The position numbers and the translations under genes were made by a program. Shown here in pieces: positions 17,189 to 25,892 of a DNA stretch of 53,997 bases. The first letter of the stretch is position 1, and each line of letters opens with the position of its first letter. The notes beneath the pieces are model-generated. The model was given only the letters and a program-made list of their open reading frames with translations, was not told the origin of the DNA and ran no database searches. Source of the stretch: Bacteroidota bacterium (GTDB taxonomy: Bacteria; Bacteroidota; Bacteroidia; Cytophagales; Cyclobacteriaceae). Location of the stretch: assembly GCA_013285945.1 (NCBI GenBank), contig JABDGP010000014.1:1-53997 (forward strand). Direction: 5' to 3'.

Positions 17189-18409
17189 TTAAAGGTTGTC
17201 GATTCTCTTTTGAATCGTCTTCCTGTCAGTTTGAGTGCGTGCAAGTGACAAGGCAGTTCGAAAATGCTGTTTGGCCTTTTCATTGTCTAAGTCTTGGTAA
17301 AGTTCTCCAAGCAGCATAAAATAAAAGTGATTGTCCGCCAATTTCAGCTTTTCAGCCTCTGAAACAGCCTCGTGCTTCCCGTTTACTTTTGAAAGAGCAA
17401 AGGTCCGGTTGAGTGCGGCAATGGGAGAGTATTCAATTTGCAGCAACTGATTATAGAGTTGCAATATGTTCTCCCATTTTTCTAAAGTTTCCGATTTTTG
17501 GGTGTGCCAATAGGCGATGCCAGCCTCCAGGTGGTATTTTGAGATTTTATTTTCCCGTGCAGCAAGATGAAGATAATAGGCACCTTTTGAAATCAACTCA
17601 TAGTTCCAAAGTGTTTCATCCTGGTCCTGATATAAAATTATTTCTCCTCTGATATTCTTTCTTGCTTCAAACCGTGAAGCATGAAAACACATTAAGGAAA
17701 ACAAAGCATTCGCACTAGTTTGATTTGTTTGTTTGTTTTCATGCAGCAGATAAGTTAACCGCATTGCCTCCAGGCAAAGATCTTCGCGTATTATACTGTC
17801 CTCACTTTCGGAATAGTAGCCTTCATTAAAAAGCAAATAAAGTATTTTTAAAACGGTTTCTAATCGGGAGTCTACTTCGGCTTCGCATGGAAATTCAAGT
17901 TGAATTTTTTCCAGCCTCAGTTTTTCTTTAGCCCTGAAAAGTCTTTTGTTAATTGTTTCTTTATTAGTCAGAAGAGCGTTTGCGATTTCATCAATACCGA
18001 AACCGCAAAGAATTCTAAGCGACAGGCTTATTTGGGCGTCAGTAGAAATTGATGGATGGCAAATGGCAAACAGCATTTGTAATTGACTATCCGTAATGTT
18101 TTCTTCCGACAAATCGATCTCGGGGACTTCATAAGAGGAATGATTTAGTTGACCGGAAATTTTTTCGGCAAATACGCGATCGCGGATCAAATGATTTTTG
18201 GCCTTGTTTTTTGCAACATAATAAAGCCAGGCGGTGGGATTTTTTGGAACTCCATTGAATGTCCATGTTTCGAGTGCCGATAGAAATGTTTCGCTTGCGA
18301 TGTCTTCGGCAACTTCAATATGTTCTATACCCAGAAGTTTGCAGATAACGGATGTTATTTTACTGAATTCTGTTCGAAATAAATGTGGTATTAATTCGTG
18401 CTTCTCCAT
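17189..18409 (-). CDS. ECF42-type RNA polymerase sigma factor with C-terminal TPR-like domain
   Basis: This is a 406-residue sigma factor. Region 2 covers about residues 10-75 (EDIASETFLSALETW...NPTAWLYYVAKNKAKNHL). Region 4 covers about 120-175 (SLRILCGFGIDEIANALLTNKETINKRLFRAKEKL). A long C-terminal extension follows (DUF6596/TPR-like, FNEGYY and the repeated helices to the end), which is the hallmark of ECF42. No anti-sigma gene is present, as expected: in this group the extension takes part in control, and a YCII/DGPF protein is usually encoded next to it, as here at 19440-19793. The longer frame starts at TTG 18415, and I use the ATG at 18409. It is the third gene of a minus-strand operon. 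Confidence 0.9.
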   Translation of the reverse strand: MEKHELIPHLFRTEFSKITSVICKLLGIEHIEVAEDIASETFLSALETWTFNGVPKNPTAWLYYVAKNKAKNHLIRDRVFAEKISGQLNHSSYEVPEIDLSEENITDSQLQMLFAICHPSISTDAQISLSLRILCGFGIDEIANALLTNKETINKRLFRAKEKLRLEKIQLEFPCEAEVDSRLETVLKILYLLFNEGYYSESEDSIIREDLCLEAMRLTYLLHENKQTNQTSANALFSLMCFHASRFEARKNIRGEIILYQDQDETLWNYELISKGAYYLHLAARENKISKYHLEAGIAYWHTQKSETLEKWENILQLYNQLLQIEYSPIAALNRTFALSKVNGKHEAVSEAEKLKLADNHFYFMLLGELYQDLDNEKAKQHFRTALSLARTQTDRKTIQKRIDNL

Positions 18410-18442
18410 AAACAAACACCAAAGATAAAGGGCTTTTAACCT

Positions 18443-19432
18443 TTAAGGATATATTATCCTGTCAAGGAAACCTTCTGTCGCTTTCTGAACAGACTCCACA
18501 TCTTTCGATAAAATAGGAGTAGGTAGTCCGTGATTCCCTGCATTTGGAAACGCCTGTTTCTGTTTATCAGCAGACCCTAGTTCTTTAAACATTTTTAACA
18601 TTGCGGGCACTGAAGCGATTGTGTCTTTTACATTCTCATTTTTATACCAGTAACCCATAAACACCGGGCATTTAATTTTTGCAAAGGCCTCGGGAGTATT
18701 TGCATGGGATAAAAAATTTTGAAATTGTGCTATAAAATTTAAACTGTAGTGGGTGGTCCAATACCTGGCATATTCGGCACTCGGCGCCTGTATATCAACT
18801 GTTTCTGAACCCGATATGAATTTAACTAACTGTAAACCCCAGGGCTTGGTAAATATTCCTGTCCTTGTGTCATACGTCTCAATACAAGGTGAGTATAATA
18901 TGATTGCTTTGATCTCGGGATGCCTCGAAGCTAAGTAGGTTGTTAATGCGCCGCCAAATGATGTGCCCATAACAATCACTTCGTTACCAAGGCTTTTGGC
19001 TACTGCAAGTGCATGCTCCGCTGAGTGGACATAATCGTCTGCCGTTTCAGCTGCAAGGGTAGAGTCTCCCAAGTCAACCCCATGACCTGCCAATCGTGCC
19101 AGGTAGAGATTAGCATTGTATCTCTTTGCAATGTTTCTATGAATAGGAGCGCCTTCTACATGTGTTGAGGTGCCTCCATGGATATACAAAAAGGCCAATT
19201 TCGTTTTTATTTTAGCCATTGAATCAGCCCAAACAATTTTCGCTTCACATCCTTGTCTTATACCGGGCGTTAACTTTTCATTTTCATAGATTTGCCTCTC
19301 CAGGAGTTCTAAATCACTTGTAAGGGTAATGTTTACCGTCTCGAATTTTGGTGTACTGGGTTTGGGGCCTAAGAGATAAATCGCAACACCAATAACAATC
19401 AGGGCAAGGAGTATGATCCCGATTTTTGTCAT
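18443..19432 (-). CDS. alpha/beta hydrolase with N-terminal membrane anchor
   Basis: This 329-residue protein has a hydrophobic anchor (about residues 3-21) and an alpha/beta-hydrolase domain. The nucleophile elbow is GTSFGG. The oxyanion strand is LAFLYIHGGTS, and the catalytic His is probably in NAGNHGLPTP near the C-terminus. The block ARLAGHGVDLGD resembles monoglyceride-lipase/carboxylesterase members. The ATG at 19432 lies 7 bp after the YCII gene's stop, with an AAGG just before it. Longer starts at 19453 and 19537 would overlap that gene and put charged residues ahead of the anchor, so I reject them. It is co-transcribed with the YCII protein and the ECF42 sigma factor. The substrate is unknown. 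Confidence 0.82.
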   Translation of the reverse strand: MTKIGIILLALIVIGVAIYLLGPKPSTPKFETVNITLTSDLELLERQIYENEKLTPGIRQGCEAKIVWADSMAKIKTKLAFLYIHGGTSTHVEGAPIHRNIAKRYNANLYLARLAGHGVDLGDSTLAAETADDYVHSAEHALAVAKSLGNEVIVMGTSFGGALTTYLASRHPEIKAIILYSPCIETYDTRTGIFTKPWGLQLVKFISGSETVDIQAPSAEYARYWTTHYSLNFIAQFQNFLSHANTPEAFAKIKCPVFMGYWYKNENVKDTIASVPAMLKMFKELGSADKQKQAFPNAGNHGLPTPILSKDVESVQKATEGFLDRIIYP

Positions 19433-19439
19433 CAGCCTT

Positions 19440-19793
19440 TTAGTGGATCCCATCACCTTTAGCAATCTTTCGAACTTCCATACTATTGCCTTCCCCCTGC
19501 AGAACGGGGCATCCTTTGGCAAACTCAACAGCTTCATTGACGGATTCAGCTTTAACTATAATGAACCCTCCAATCGTTTCTTTAATGTCACCAAATGGAC
19601 CGTTGGTGACAACATTGTTTAGCCTCACAACCTTAGCATCGTCAAATAACAGGCCTGTGCCGCTGACAAATTTATTTTGTGCTGCAATTCCGCCAATCCA
19701 ATCCATGGTCTGTTTCATCCAAGTCTGGATTTGCTCCGGTGATGCCACTTTTTTGCCGTCCTCGTGCCTCATAATCAATAGAAATTCTTCCAT
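19440..19793 (-). CDS. YCII-related (DGPF) domain protein
   Basis: This 117-residue protein of the YCII/DGPF fold is the usual genomic companion of ECF42 sigma factors. Visible marks are MEEFLLIMRHEDG at the start, TGPFGDIKE-type loop (NGPFGDIKETIGGFIIV, equivalent to the DGPF motif) and the ending CPVLQGEGNSMEVRKI. The exact role is unknown. Family members bind small molecules, or act as enzymes under ECF42 control. An open frame extends to 19868, but the ATG at 19793 starts the conserved domain. It is the first gene of the operon with the hydrolase and sigma factor. Confidence 0.88.
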   Translation of the reverse strand: MEEFLLIMRHEDGKKVASPEQIQTWMKQTMDWIGGIAAQNKFVSGTGLLFDDAKVVRLNNVVTNGPFGDIKETIGGFIIVKAESVNEAVEFAKGCPVLQGEGNSMEVRKIAKGDGIH

Positions 19794-19951
19794 AGTGTTC
19801 AAGTTTAAATTGTTGATGATAAAATTAATTACAACTCTATAACAAATGAGAGTCCTGGAATTGGACATCAGACGAAAAAATAAATAATACGTGGAGAATA
19901 ATACGCTAAATGAACTTGACTATTCGATCAAGTCGGCTTAAATGGTAAACG

Positions 19952-19983
19952 CAAAAAGAGACTGCTCTATTAAAGCAGTCTCT
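19952..19983 (-). terminator. rho-independent terminator for the 20011-21687 gene
   Basis: AGAGACTGCT (19957-19966) pairs perfectly with AGCAGTCTCT (19974-19983) around a seven-base loop. On the minus strand the stem is followed by TTTTT. It lies 27 bp after the stop codon of the ice-binding gene. Confidence 0.88.
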
Positions 19984-20010
19984 ATTACTTGAAATTGACT
20001 TCTTGATTTA

Positions 20011-21687
20011 TTATGGATTCGTAATTGCGTTGCCATCCAGAATGACTGCACTTTGTGCTAAGGCTCTGCCATTCATCGAAGCACCGGTTTTAAAAGTTAT
20101 ACCAGTCTGTGATAAAATAACTCCCTCGAAATGCGACGTAGTACCCATAGTTACAGTTCCGGCGACTTGCCAAAAAATGTTTTTGGCTTGTGCTCCACCA
20201 GTTAACGTAACGTTTACAGCACTGCTAGAGGTAAGGTCACCTGAAATTTGAAATATCCAAACGTCAGTTGAGCTACCTGAAATTGTAACAGACGATGGTA
20301 ACGTAACTGTATTTGACCATTTGTAAAGACCAGGTGCTAGAGTTAGCCCGCCAATATTCCCAGTACCAAGCTCAGAAAAATCGGGTGAAGGACGACCAGC
20401 TGCATCAGTATAAGCAGTCTGCATATCACTTACGGCAGTAGTCAGGTTGATTGGAGTAGGAGATGTCTGATCAGCCGCATAGACTTTTCCGGTAACCTGA
20501 GGAGATGTGGCATATCCGGTTGCGTCTGTCAAACCAAACCCTGTGATAAAGGACTCTGCAGCAGGGCTCAAGCCCAAATCACCGGTGATCGCAGAAGTAG
20601 GATTATTATTGATAGCCGTTTTAGCGAGAATCACATAATTTCCCGAAGTTCCAAGATTAACAGCAGCTAACCCTGCGGCGCTACCTGTTGTAAAACTCCA
20701 GACATTATTAGCTGCAATTGAATTGCCATTCAAATCTTTAACTCCGGTTGTTACTGTAGCAGTATAAACTGTGTTAGCTGCTAAGCTGTTTGCAGGAGCA
20801 AATGTTGCAGTTACTCCAGAATAAGCGACTACGCCTAAAACAGCGTTTCCGCCTTGAGTTAATGTAAATGTGGTGGAGGTGAAGGTTGACGCGTTCATTG
20901 CTTCACTAAAGGTTAAGGCAATAACTTTATATCGTGAAACAACCGTTGCGTTGTTAAGTGGATCTGTTGAACTAACCAAGGGGAGGGTAGTCGTAGTGAA
21001 ACTCCAAACCCTGTTGGCTGCAATCGCATCACCTGCTAAATCCTTAGCTCCTGTGGTAACGGTTGCTGTGTAAAGTGTATTTGCTGCCAATGCAACTGTA
21101 GGTGTGAACGTTGCAGTTGTACCAGATGAAACAACAACTCCAGAAACCGAAGTTGTTCCTTGCTTTAACGTGAAAGTAGAAGAGGTAATTGTTGTTGGAT
21201 CCATTGCTATGCTAAAAGTAAGGGCAACGACTTTATTTTGAGCAACACCAGTAGCATTGTCAAGTGGATCAACAGAACTTATACCGGGCAAGCCAACAGT
21301 AGTAAAAGTCCATACTTTGTTAGCTGTGAGAGCACTTCCTGATGAGGCCTTTGCGCCAGTAGTGATGGTTGCTGTATAAACAGTGTTAGCATCCAACATA
21401 GATGACGGAGTGAAAGTAGCTGTTGTACCAGTGTAAGTAACCACACCAACAATAGCGGCAGTTCCGTTCATTAATGAGAAGGTTGAAGTTGTAATACTTG
21501 CCGGGCTCATGGCAGTACTAAATGAAGCTGTAACAATAGTATTGCGTGCTGCGCCTACGCCACTTGCAGCAGGGCTTGTAGAGCTCACGGTAGGTGCTGG
21601 TCCCGGATCATTACTTTGATTTTTGCAGCTTGCTGTGACGATCATCACGGCTAGTGCAAGTAGTTTAAATTGTTTTGAGGTGCTCAT
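20011..21687 (-). CDS. secreted ice-binding protein (DUF3494) with three Ig-like domains
   Basis: This 558-residue lipoprotein-type precursor has its Cys at about residue 21 in VTASC. Three Big_5-type Ig-like domains of about 100 residues follow (roughly 33-133, 134-236, 237-338), each ending in a WTFTT or WSFTT strand and each carrying VYTATVTTG-type strands. The C-terminal domain, about 345-558, is of the DUF3494 ice-binding fold: LGTSGNYVILAKTAI, AITGDLGLSP, GNIGGLTLAPGLYKW, the Thr/Ser-rich solenoid, and KNIFWQVAGTVTMGTTSHFEGVILSQTGI. The family adsorbs to ice crystals. The Ig-like stalk probably lifts it off the cell surface. A TGTAAY promoter lies 46-101 bp upstream and a clean terminator follows. 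Confidence 0.92.
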   Translation of the reverse strand: MSTSKQFKLLALAVMIVTASCKNQSNDPGPAPTVSSTSPAASGVGAARNTIVTASFSTAMSPASITTSTFSLMNGTAAIVGVVTYTGTTATFTPSSMLDANTVYTATITTGAKASSGSALTANKVWTFTTVGLPGISSVDPLDNATGVAQNKVVALTFSIAMDPTTITSSTFTLKQGTTSVSGVVVSSGTTATFTPTVALAANTLYTATVTTGAKDLAGDAIAANRVWSFTTTTLPLVSSTDPLNNATVVSRYKVIALTFSEAMNASTFTSTTFTLTQGGNAVLGVVAYSGVTATFAPANSLAANTVYTATVTTGVKDLNGNSIAANNVWSFTTGSAAGLAAVNLGTSGNYVILAKTAINNNPTSAITGDLGLSPAAESFITGFGLTDATGYATSPQVTGKVYAADQTSPTPINLTTAVSDMQTAYTDAAGRPSPDFSELGTGNIGGLTLAPGLYKWSNTVTLPSSVTISGSSTDVWIFQISGDLTSSSAVNVTLTGGAQAKNIFWQVAGTVTMGTTSHFEGVILSQTGITFKTGASMNGRALAQSAVILDGNAITNP

Positions 21688-21732
21688 TTTTATTTTTGTT
21701 TAAATGGTAAGTTTATTTCCTGAATAGCTGTA

Positions 21733-21788
21733 CAAAAGTGAGAGCATTAACTGTACATAGCATTACACACTTGTGTATGAGTCTTACA
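21733..21788 (-). promoter_or_regulatory. TGTAAY-type promoter, site 1 (ice-binding protein 1)
   Basis: On the minus strand: TGTAAG (21788-21783), 15 bases, TGTAAT (21767-21762), 25 bases, then TTTG (21736-21733) preceded by CACT. The repeat period is 21 bp and the distance from the second hexamer to TTTG is 31 bp. The TTTG lies 45 bp before the ATG. Confidence 0.75.
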
Positions 21789-21888
21789 GGTATTACTTAT
21801 TCTATGAAGGCGTCCTGGATTATTGAAGTGAGCGTGCGCATTAAATTGGCCCACGAATCATCAGGTACGCAAACTACTTGAGATGATG

Positions 21889-22281
21889 TCAGACAATTTC
21901 GATGTCTTCTTTTGATTGTTCAGTTGTCTCCGCGTTTTCTTTTGTGAATTCGGTTATCTCACGCTCTGTTTTTTCACCAATATCAATTACTTCATTGCTT
22001 GCAGGCTCGTGCGAAGAAACGAGTTCATTCACCTTCAAGTGAAGTGATGCCGAGAAACGGTTAAATGATTTTTGAATAATAAACAAGCTTAAAAAGGTAA
22101 CACCCAGAATCACATCTCCGATGCTATAGTGAATGTCCTGCTTATAAAACTTTTTATTTGTAAGCCAATAGAGTACAGTGCAAAAGGCAACTATGAATGT
22201 GATTGAATTACCAAGTGTGGCTATTGCGATTGAAGTAAGTTTTTCGAAACCTCTTTCAATGAGCCTGTACATTTTTTTCAT
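21889..22281 (-). CDS. low-affinity iron permease family protein
   Basis: This 130-residue membrane protein has two main hydrophobic helices (about residues 16-35 and 52-70), followed by a charged cytoplasmic tail. The segment FNRFSASLHLKVNELVSSHEPASNEVIDIGEKTE matches the conserved post-helix region of PF04120-type proteins (ASxxLHxKLNEL...ASN). Family members are named after yeast Fet4, but short bacterial versions may not transport iron. The start is ATG at 22281. The longer frame begins at a TTG at 22305, only 1 bp after the end of the upstream gene. It is 25 bp downstream of the second ice-binding gene and probably shares its promoter. Confidence 0.82.
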   Translation of the reverse strand: MKKMYRLIERGFEKLTSIAIATLGNSITFIVAFCTVLYWLTNKKFYKQDIHYSIGDVILGVTFLSLFIIQKSFNRFSASLHLKVNELVSSHEPASNEVIDIGEKTEREITEFTKENAETTEQSKEDIEIV

Positions 22282-22306
22282 AGCGCTGCTATTCGATCTT
22301 CTCAAT

Positions 22307-23053
22307 TTATTGTTTCACTACGGTATTACCTGCCATTGTTATTGTGCCTGTCCTTGCCAGAGCCTTGCCGTCAAGAGTTGCGCCAGTATTGAAAGTAATG
22401 GACTGCATGGCCATAATCGTACCCTTGAGATCCGAAGTAGTACCAAATGTTGCTGAGCTGCCTACTTGCCAGAAGATGTTGGATGCCAGCGCACCGCCAC
22501 TCAGTATAACTTTGCGCCCCGAGGTTGTAGTAAGGGTGGAGGCAATCTGAATAATGAAGACTGCATTAGCATTTCCTTTAGCATCGAAGGTAAGGTCACC
22601 TGAAGATATGGCAAGTGACGAAGTTGATTTATAAAGCCCTGAAGTAAGTGTAAGCCCTCCAATATTTCCTGAGAGTGTTACGATATCGGTGGCCGTTCTG
22701 CCAGCAGCGTCATTGTATGCTGCAGTTAGATCAAGTTTCGCCTGTGTGGCAATGTTATCATTTATATGTTGTGTTCCTGTTAAAATTCCAGGAGGGAATC
22801 CGCCTATTGAAGTGCCGGGACTTAACCCAATGTCTCCGGTTATATTTGTTGCTCCGGTGCTGGTAATAGCCGAACCTGCGAGAATAGCTATGGAAGCAGA
22901 GGTGGCTAGCGACACCATAGCTGGATTAACAATTTGAACCGGAATCACCATTGTGTTGGGTGATGCTGCCGGTGTTGGGTCACTACTTTTACATGCCGTG
23001 AATAGTGCAACCGAAGTTATAACCAGGGCTGCTAAAATTTTTGTCGTTGTCAT
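22307..23053 (-). CDS. ice-binding family lipoprotein (DUF3494)
   Basis: This 248-residue protein has a lipobox (FTAC, Cys at about residue 21) and a single DUF3494 domain from about residue 45 to the end: LATSASIAILAGSAITSTG, NITGDIGLSPG, AYNDAAGRTATDIVTL, GNIGGLTLTSGLYKS, SNIFWQVGSSATFGTTSDLKGTIMAMQSI and the closing GKALARTGTITMAGNTV. It lacks the Ig-like domains of its neighbour at 20011-21687, with which it shares the solenoid motifs, so the two are paralogues. It is probably bound to the outer membrane. It has its own TGTAAY-type promoter, site 2. Confidence 0.92.
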   Translation of the reverse strand: MTTTKILAALVITSVALFTACKSSDPTPAASPNTMVIPVQIVNPAMVSLATSASIAILAGSAITSTGATNITGDIGLSPGTSIGGFPPGILTGTQHINDNIATQAKLDLTAAYNDAAGRTATDIVTLSGNIGGLTLTSGLYKSTSSLAISSGDLTFDAKGNANAVFIIQIASTLTTTSGRKVILSGGALASNIFWQVGSSATFGTTSDLKGTIMAMQSITFNTGATLDGKALARTGTITMAGNTVVKQ

Positions 23054-23099
23054 TTTTGTTTTGTTTTGCTTGAGCCATCGTGTAAAACATTTACATAAT

Positions 23100-23155
23100 C
23101 AAAGGTGCTTATCTTTGACAGCACTGGTGTTGCAAAACACGAGAGAAGAGTTACA
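23100..23155 (-). promoter_or_regulatory. TGTAAY-type promoter, site 2 (ice-binding protein 2)
   Basis: On the minus strand: TGTAAC (23155-23150), 15 bases, TGCAAC (23134-23129), 25 bases, CACC immediately before TTTG (23103-23100). The spacing is identical to site 1: 21 and 31 bp. The TTTG is 46 bp before the ATG, nearly the same leader length as at site 1. Confidence 0.75.
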
Positions 23156-23202
23156 AGATTCACGTACTGTGAATGCGACTACGTTTAAAATTGCAGCAGG
23201 GG

Positions 23203-23634
23203 TTAAGCCCTTTCCATGTACCAATTCAATTCCTTCTCCATCTTTTTGTAACTGAAGATTGAGGTAATTATTTTTTGTAACCGGATAAAGGCGGTTTCAC
23301 TCTTCACCACATAATCAAATGCCCGATGATGCATGCAATTGATGGCTACGTCAATTTTATCCTGAGAGGAAAGCATTACCACTGGAATGTCCGGATTAAT
23401 ATTTTTTATTTTATCCAGAGTCTCCATTCCATTCATGGCGAATTTATCAATACCGTCGAGGTGGTAGTCCAGAATAACAACGTCTGGGTTATGTGATAAA
23501 TTTTCAATGCATAATTCTCCTTTTGAAAATGTCTCTATTATAAAATCTGCGCGCTGGAGAAATTCAATTTCCAGTGACTTTAAAAACACAGCATCATCAT
23601 CTACCAGGAAAAGCCTTATTTTATCAGTTTTCAT
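23203..23634 (-). CDS. single-domain response regulator
   Basis: This 143-residue receiver domain has no output domain. The acidic pocket is VDDD (11-14), the phospho-acceptor is Asp56 in VVILDYHLDG, the switch Ser is at 89-90, and the conserved Lys111 is in VVKSE. It is translationally coupled to the hybrid kinase (4-bp overlap, ATGA). It is probably a target or intermediate in that phosphorelay, as CheY/Spo0F-like proteins are. With no DNA-binding part it must act through a partner, possibly the AraC protein encoded at the head of the operon. Confidence 0.9.
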   Translation of the reverse strand: MKTDKIRLFLVDDDAVFLKSLEIEFLQRADFIIETFSKGELCIENLSHNPDVVILDYHLDGIDKFAMNGMETLDKIKNINPDIPVVMLSSQDKIDVAINCMHHRAFDYVVKSETAFIRLQKIITSIFSYKKMEKELNWYMERA

Positions 23635-25892
23635 TTCTTTGTGTTTTTAATCATATTGAACTCCACTTCCAGTTCCTTGCATGCCTGAGTGCAAACATTT
23701 TCAATTTGCAAGACAAGCTCCTGTATTTTTATTGATTGCTGTTGGGTGGTAGCATAGTCTTTTATTTGCTTGGCCATACTCTCAAAGTTCGAGCTGATAC
23801 CCATGATGGAAAACGAGGGAATCATTTTGTGCACGGCTGCATGCAGCAGATCCCAGTCTTTGTCATGAAGGCTTTGCTTCATAGCACTAACGAGAGGAGG
23901 GGTCTGTTCCAAATAAAGTGAAATCATCTCCATCATCAACGTTGGATTTGATTTTGTTCGATGCATTAAATATTCCAGGTCAATGCATTTCTGATTTTTC
24001 GTTATACTTTTTTCATCCTTATTTTCACCTAATTGCTTGGTTGGTTTCTTTACCAATCCTACTATTTTTCTGTAGAGTAATCGTTCATCGACAGGTTTGG
24101 CGATGTAATCATTCATACCAACGGCTTTGCATTTAGCTAAATCAACAGTTGTAACGTCGGCAGTTAGCGCGATGATCGGGATTTTAGAATTCATCTTGTT
24201 GCGGATGTACTCGGTTGCCTGAAAGCCATTCATTTCAGGCATTTGGAGATCCATGAGAATAACATCATATAGCTTAGTTTGTAATTTTTCAATGGCAATT
24301 TTTCCGTTTCCGGCAATATCACGCTCGAATCCAAAATCGTCAAGCAGGGTCTTCATCAATAATTGATTAAGTGCCATGTCTTCGACTACCAGTACTTTTA
24401 TATTTTTGATTTCAGGGTTGAGTTCCAGAGGCTCTTCGGCAACTTCTGCCTCGTCTTTCGTCTTTTGAAAGCTTAATGTGAAGCTAAACGTAGAGCCTTC
24501 GTTGATTTTACTTTTTACTTGTATTGTTCCACCCTGGGGCTCGACCAATTGCTTGACAATTGCAAGACCCAATCCTGTTCCTCCGTATAATCGCGATGTG
24601 TTGCTAGATGCCTGGCGAAAGCTTTCAAAGATTTTCTCCAAATTGGCCTCCGAAATTCCTATGCCTGTATCCGTAACTGCGAATTCAATCGTTGCGCTTT
24701 TTTCATCTTCACTGAATAGGCGGGCACTCACTGTAATTTTTCCTTCCGAAGTGAACTTTACCGCATTGCTTAATAGGTTTAAAATAATCTGATGCAGGCG
24801 AACCGGGTCCCCAACCAATACACTTGGAATCCGGTCGTCATACTCTTTGACTAATTCTAAATTTTTCTCTTGAATTTTTGTTTCGAATAGATGGAGCATA
24901 GCAGAGATCGAGAACGCCATTTTGAACGGGGTTTGTTCGAACACCATTTTTCCGGCATCAACTTTGGCTAAGTCCAGGATATCATTAATGAGTACAATCA
25001 ATGCGTCTCCACTCATTTTTATGGCCGTAAGATATTCCCGCTGCTTTGCGGTCAGATCAGTTTTCAAGATCACTTTAGTAAAACCGATAATCGCGTTCAT
25101 CGGTGTCCTGATTTCATGACTCATGTTTGACAAGAATTGCTGTTTTGCTTTTACTGCGTCTTGCGCTACCCTAGTAGCTTTTTCTGCTTTGCTTTTTGCC
25201 TCCTCAGCAACGCTTGTAGCTTTTTCTGCAAATACCTTAGATTCGGTCAATTCAGCTTCAATTCTCTTTTGCTCAGTAATGTCCCTGGCGACAACAACTA
25301 CACCTTTCACATTTTCATTTTCGTCTCTGTAGACCGAGCCATTAAACAAAACGTCGGTTAATTTATGATCTCTAATGGTAAGAGGATAATCGACAATGAA
25401 GCCCTTTTTAAATATTTCTTCATAACCCTTTCGTGCTTTTTCAGGATCAGTGAAGTAGTCAAAAAAATCGGTGTTAATTAACTTCTCTCGCGAAACTCCT
25501 GTAATGTTGACAGAGGCTTTATTAATGTCGGTAATTTTTCCGCCGGGACTGATAGTAAACATGGGATCGCGGCTTGCTTCGATGAGGCTGCGCGCATAGT
25601 TGGCGACCACTAACTCGGCAACTCGCTTTTCCTTCTCCTTATTTTGGAACGCCAGCTCCTTATTGGCGATAAGCAATTCTGCTGCTCTTTTTTCCTTTTC
25701 ATCATTTTGAAAGGCCAGCTCTTTGTTGGCAATGACCAACTCCGATGCACGCATTTCTTTTTCCTTGTTTTGGAAAACAAGTTCCTTATTGGCGATGACT
25801 AACTCAGCAGAGCGCTTTTCTTTCTCTCGATCATGGACGGCCAGCTTTTTCTGAGCATCAACCAATTCGTCTGACTTCTTTTTCTTAGCCAT
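23631..25892 (-). CDS. hybrid sensor histidine kinase (coiled coil-PAS-HisKA-HATPase-REC-HPt)
   Basis: This 753-residue kinase has no membrane helices and should be cytoplasmic. Residues 6-98 are 4.5 copies of a 21-residue (three-heptad) coiled-coil repeat with the core ELVIANKEL-FQN-EKEKR. A PAS domain covers about 100-215. HisKA has His259 in SNMSHEIRTP. HATPase_c has LNLLSNAVKFT, DTGIGI and GTGLGLAI. The receiver has Asp548 in ILMDLQMPEMNG. The HPt has His688 in HAAVHKMIPS. It is therefore a complete four-step phosphorelay in one chain. It overlaps the AraC gene upstream by 8 bp and the response regulator downstream by 4 bp, so the three are one translationally coupled unit. Confidence 0.95.
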   Translation of the reverse strand: MAKKKKSDELVDAQKKLAVHDREKEKRSAELVIANKELVFQNKEKEMRASELVIANKELAFQNDEKEKRAAELLIANKELAFQNKEKEKRVAELVVANYARSLIEASRDPMFTISPGGKITDINKASVNITGVSREKLINTDFFDYFTDPEKARKGYEEIFKKGFIVDYPLTIRDHKLTDVLFNGSVYRDENENVKGVVVVARDITEQKRIEAELTESKVFAEKATSVAEEAKSKAEKATRVAQDAVKAKQQFLSNMSHEIRTPMNAIIGFTKVILKTDLTAKQREYLTAIKMSGDALIVLINDILDLAKVDAGKMVFEQTPFKMAFSISAMLHLFETKIQEKNLELVKEYDDRIPSVLVGDPVRLHQIILNLLSNAVKFTSEGKITVSARLFSEDEKSATIEFAVTDTGIGISEANLEKIFESFRQASSNTSRLYGGTGLGLAIVKQLVEPQGGTIQVKSKINEGSTFSFTLSFQKTKDEAEVAEEPLELNPEIKNIKVLVVEDMALNQLLMKTLLDDFGFERDIAGNGKIAIEKLQTKLYDVILMDLQMPEMNGFQATEYIRNKMNSKIPIIALTADVTTVDLAKCKAVGMNDYIAKPVDERLLYRKIVGLVKKPTKQLGENKDEKSITKNQKCIDLEYLMHRTKSNPTLMMEMISLYLEQTPPLVSAMKQSLHDKDWDLLHAAVHKMIPSFSIMGISSNFESMAKQIKDYATTQQQSIKIQELVLQIENVCTQACKELEVEFNMIKNTKK

